From the NCBI GenBank assembly GCA_026391515.1, contig JAPLEC010000317.1, positions 1 through 6,906 on the forward strand: 6,906 nucleotides of DNA, given 5' to 3'. Position 1 is the first letter of the stretch. Each line of letters starts with the position of its first letter. Below the pieces are notes generated by a model. It had not been told where the DNA came from, searched no databases, and saw nothing but the letters and a program-made list of their open reading frames with translations. Both the position numbers and the translations under genes were made by a program. The DNA is from Bacteroidia bacterium. GTDB taxonomy: Bacteria > Bacteroidota > Bacteroidia > Bacteroidales > VadinHA17. Below, piece after piece: positions 6,782-6,906 of this stretch.

Positions 6782-6906
6782 GAGGATAATAATAAGCGGA
6801 GGAGGCACCGGAGGCCATATATTCCCTGCTATTTCGGTAGCTAATGCTTTGCGGAGAATTGATCCGAAGATCGAAATCCTTTTTGTCGGGGCTGAAGGCA
6901 GAATGG
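6762..6906 (+). CDS. murG: UDP-GlcNAc:lipid I N-acetylglucosaminyltransferase, N-terminal part (3' partial)
   Basis: MurG is the membrane-associated GT28 glycosyltransferase that adds GlcNAc to lipid I to form lipid II at the inner face of the membrane. Only 48 codons lie in the window, and the frame is still open at the last base. The N-terminus MNRQKHK leads into RIIISGGGTGGHIFPAIS (8-25), the glycine-rich first loop with its conserved His19 that defines the family, followed by a helix (SVANALRR) and the strand ILFVGAEGRM. The start chosen is ATG 6762, nine bases after an AAGGAG motif and overlapping the ftsW end by 20 bases in another frame. An in-frame ATG at 6744 would add six residues (MKEIKY) and sits on the SD-like motif, so it is less likely. 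The overlap implies coupling to ftsW. Order after ftsW matches the normal dcw cluster, where murC usually follows. Confidence 0.93.
   Translation, partial: MNRQKHKRIIISGGGTGGHIFPAISVANALRRIDPKIEILFVGAEGRM

Larger units (their letters stand above)
1..6906 (+). other. dcw (division and cell wall) gene cluster, probable single operon segment
   Basis: Six genes run in the same direction in the order ftsI-murE-mraY-murD-ftsW-murG. The non-coding bases are only 1489, 2948-2959, 4217-4220 and 5559-5569, and ftsW overlaps murG. No hairpin followed by a T-run and no intergenic promoter could be found, so a shared transcript started upstream of the window is inferred. The order matches the classical dcw cluster except that murF is absent between murE and mraY. 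Upstream of the window one would expect mraZ, rsmH and ftsL, and downstream murC, ftsQ, ftsA and ftsZ. That expectation comes from the family-wide arrangement and is not seen here. Confidence 0.9.

Overview
The window is one uninterrupted + strand run of division and cell-wall (dcw) genes: the 3' part of a PASTA-domain ftsI, complete murE, mraY, murD and ftsW, and the first 48 codons of murG. Gaps between genes are 1, 12, 4 and 11 bases, followed by a 20-base overlap at ftsW/murG. There is no room for an internal promoter or terminator outside coding sequence. No RNA gene, mobile element, CRISPR array or long repeat was found.

The organism is most likely a member of Bacteroidota, perhaps a Bacteroidales-like lineage. 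Four features point there: murE is followed directly by mraY with no murF between them; MraY is long (418 aa) with an extra segment before TM5; FtsI ends in a PASTA domain; and most starts lack a Shine-Dalgarno sequence and follow A/T-rich leaders. The DNA is moderately AT-rich by eye. The rank below phylum is a guess, because there is no rRNA or other marker here.

Layout: 1-1488 ftsI (5' truncated by the window); 1490-2947 murE; 2960-4216 mraY; 4221-5558 murD; 5570-6781 ftsW; 6762 to the window end murG (3' truncated).

The products form one pathway. MurD adds D-Glu and MurE then adds meso-diaminopimelate to the UDP-MurNAc peptide in the cytoplasm. MurF, not encoded here, would add D-Ala-D-Ala. 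MraY transfers the phospho-MurNAc-pentapeptide to undecaprenyl phosphate to make lipid I, and MurG adds GlcNAc to make lipid II. FtsW polymerises flipped lipid II at the septum and its partner FtsI crosslinks the strands. Every catalytic motif checked is intact.

This is an ordinary, conserved core region and I see no undescribed system in it. The points worth a second look are modest: an atypical SWGRTS motif in FtsW, the MraY insertion, the missing murF, and the ftsW/murG overlap with its SD-like motif.
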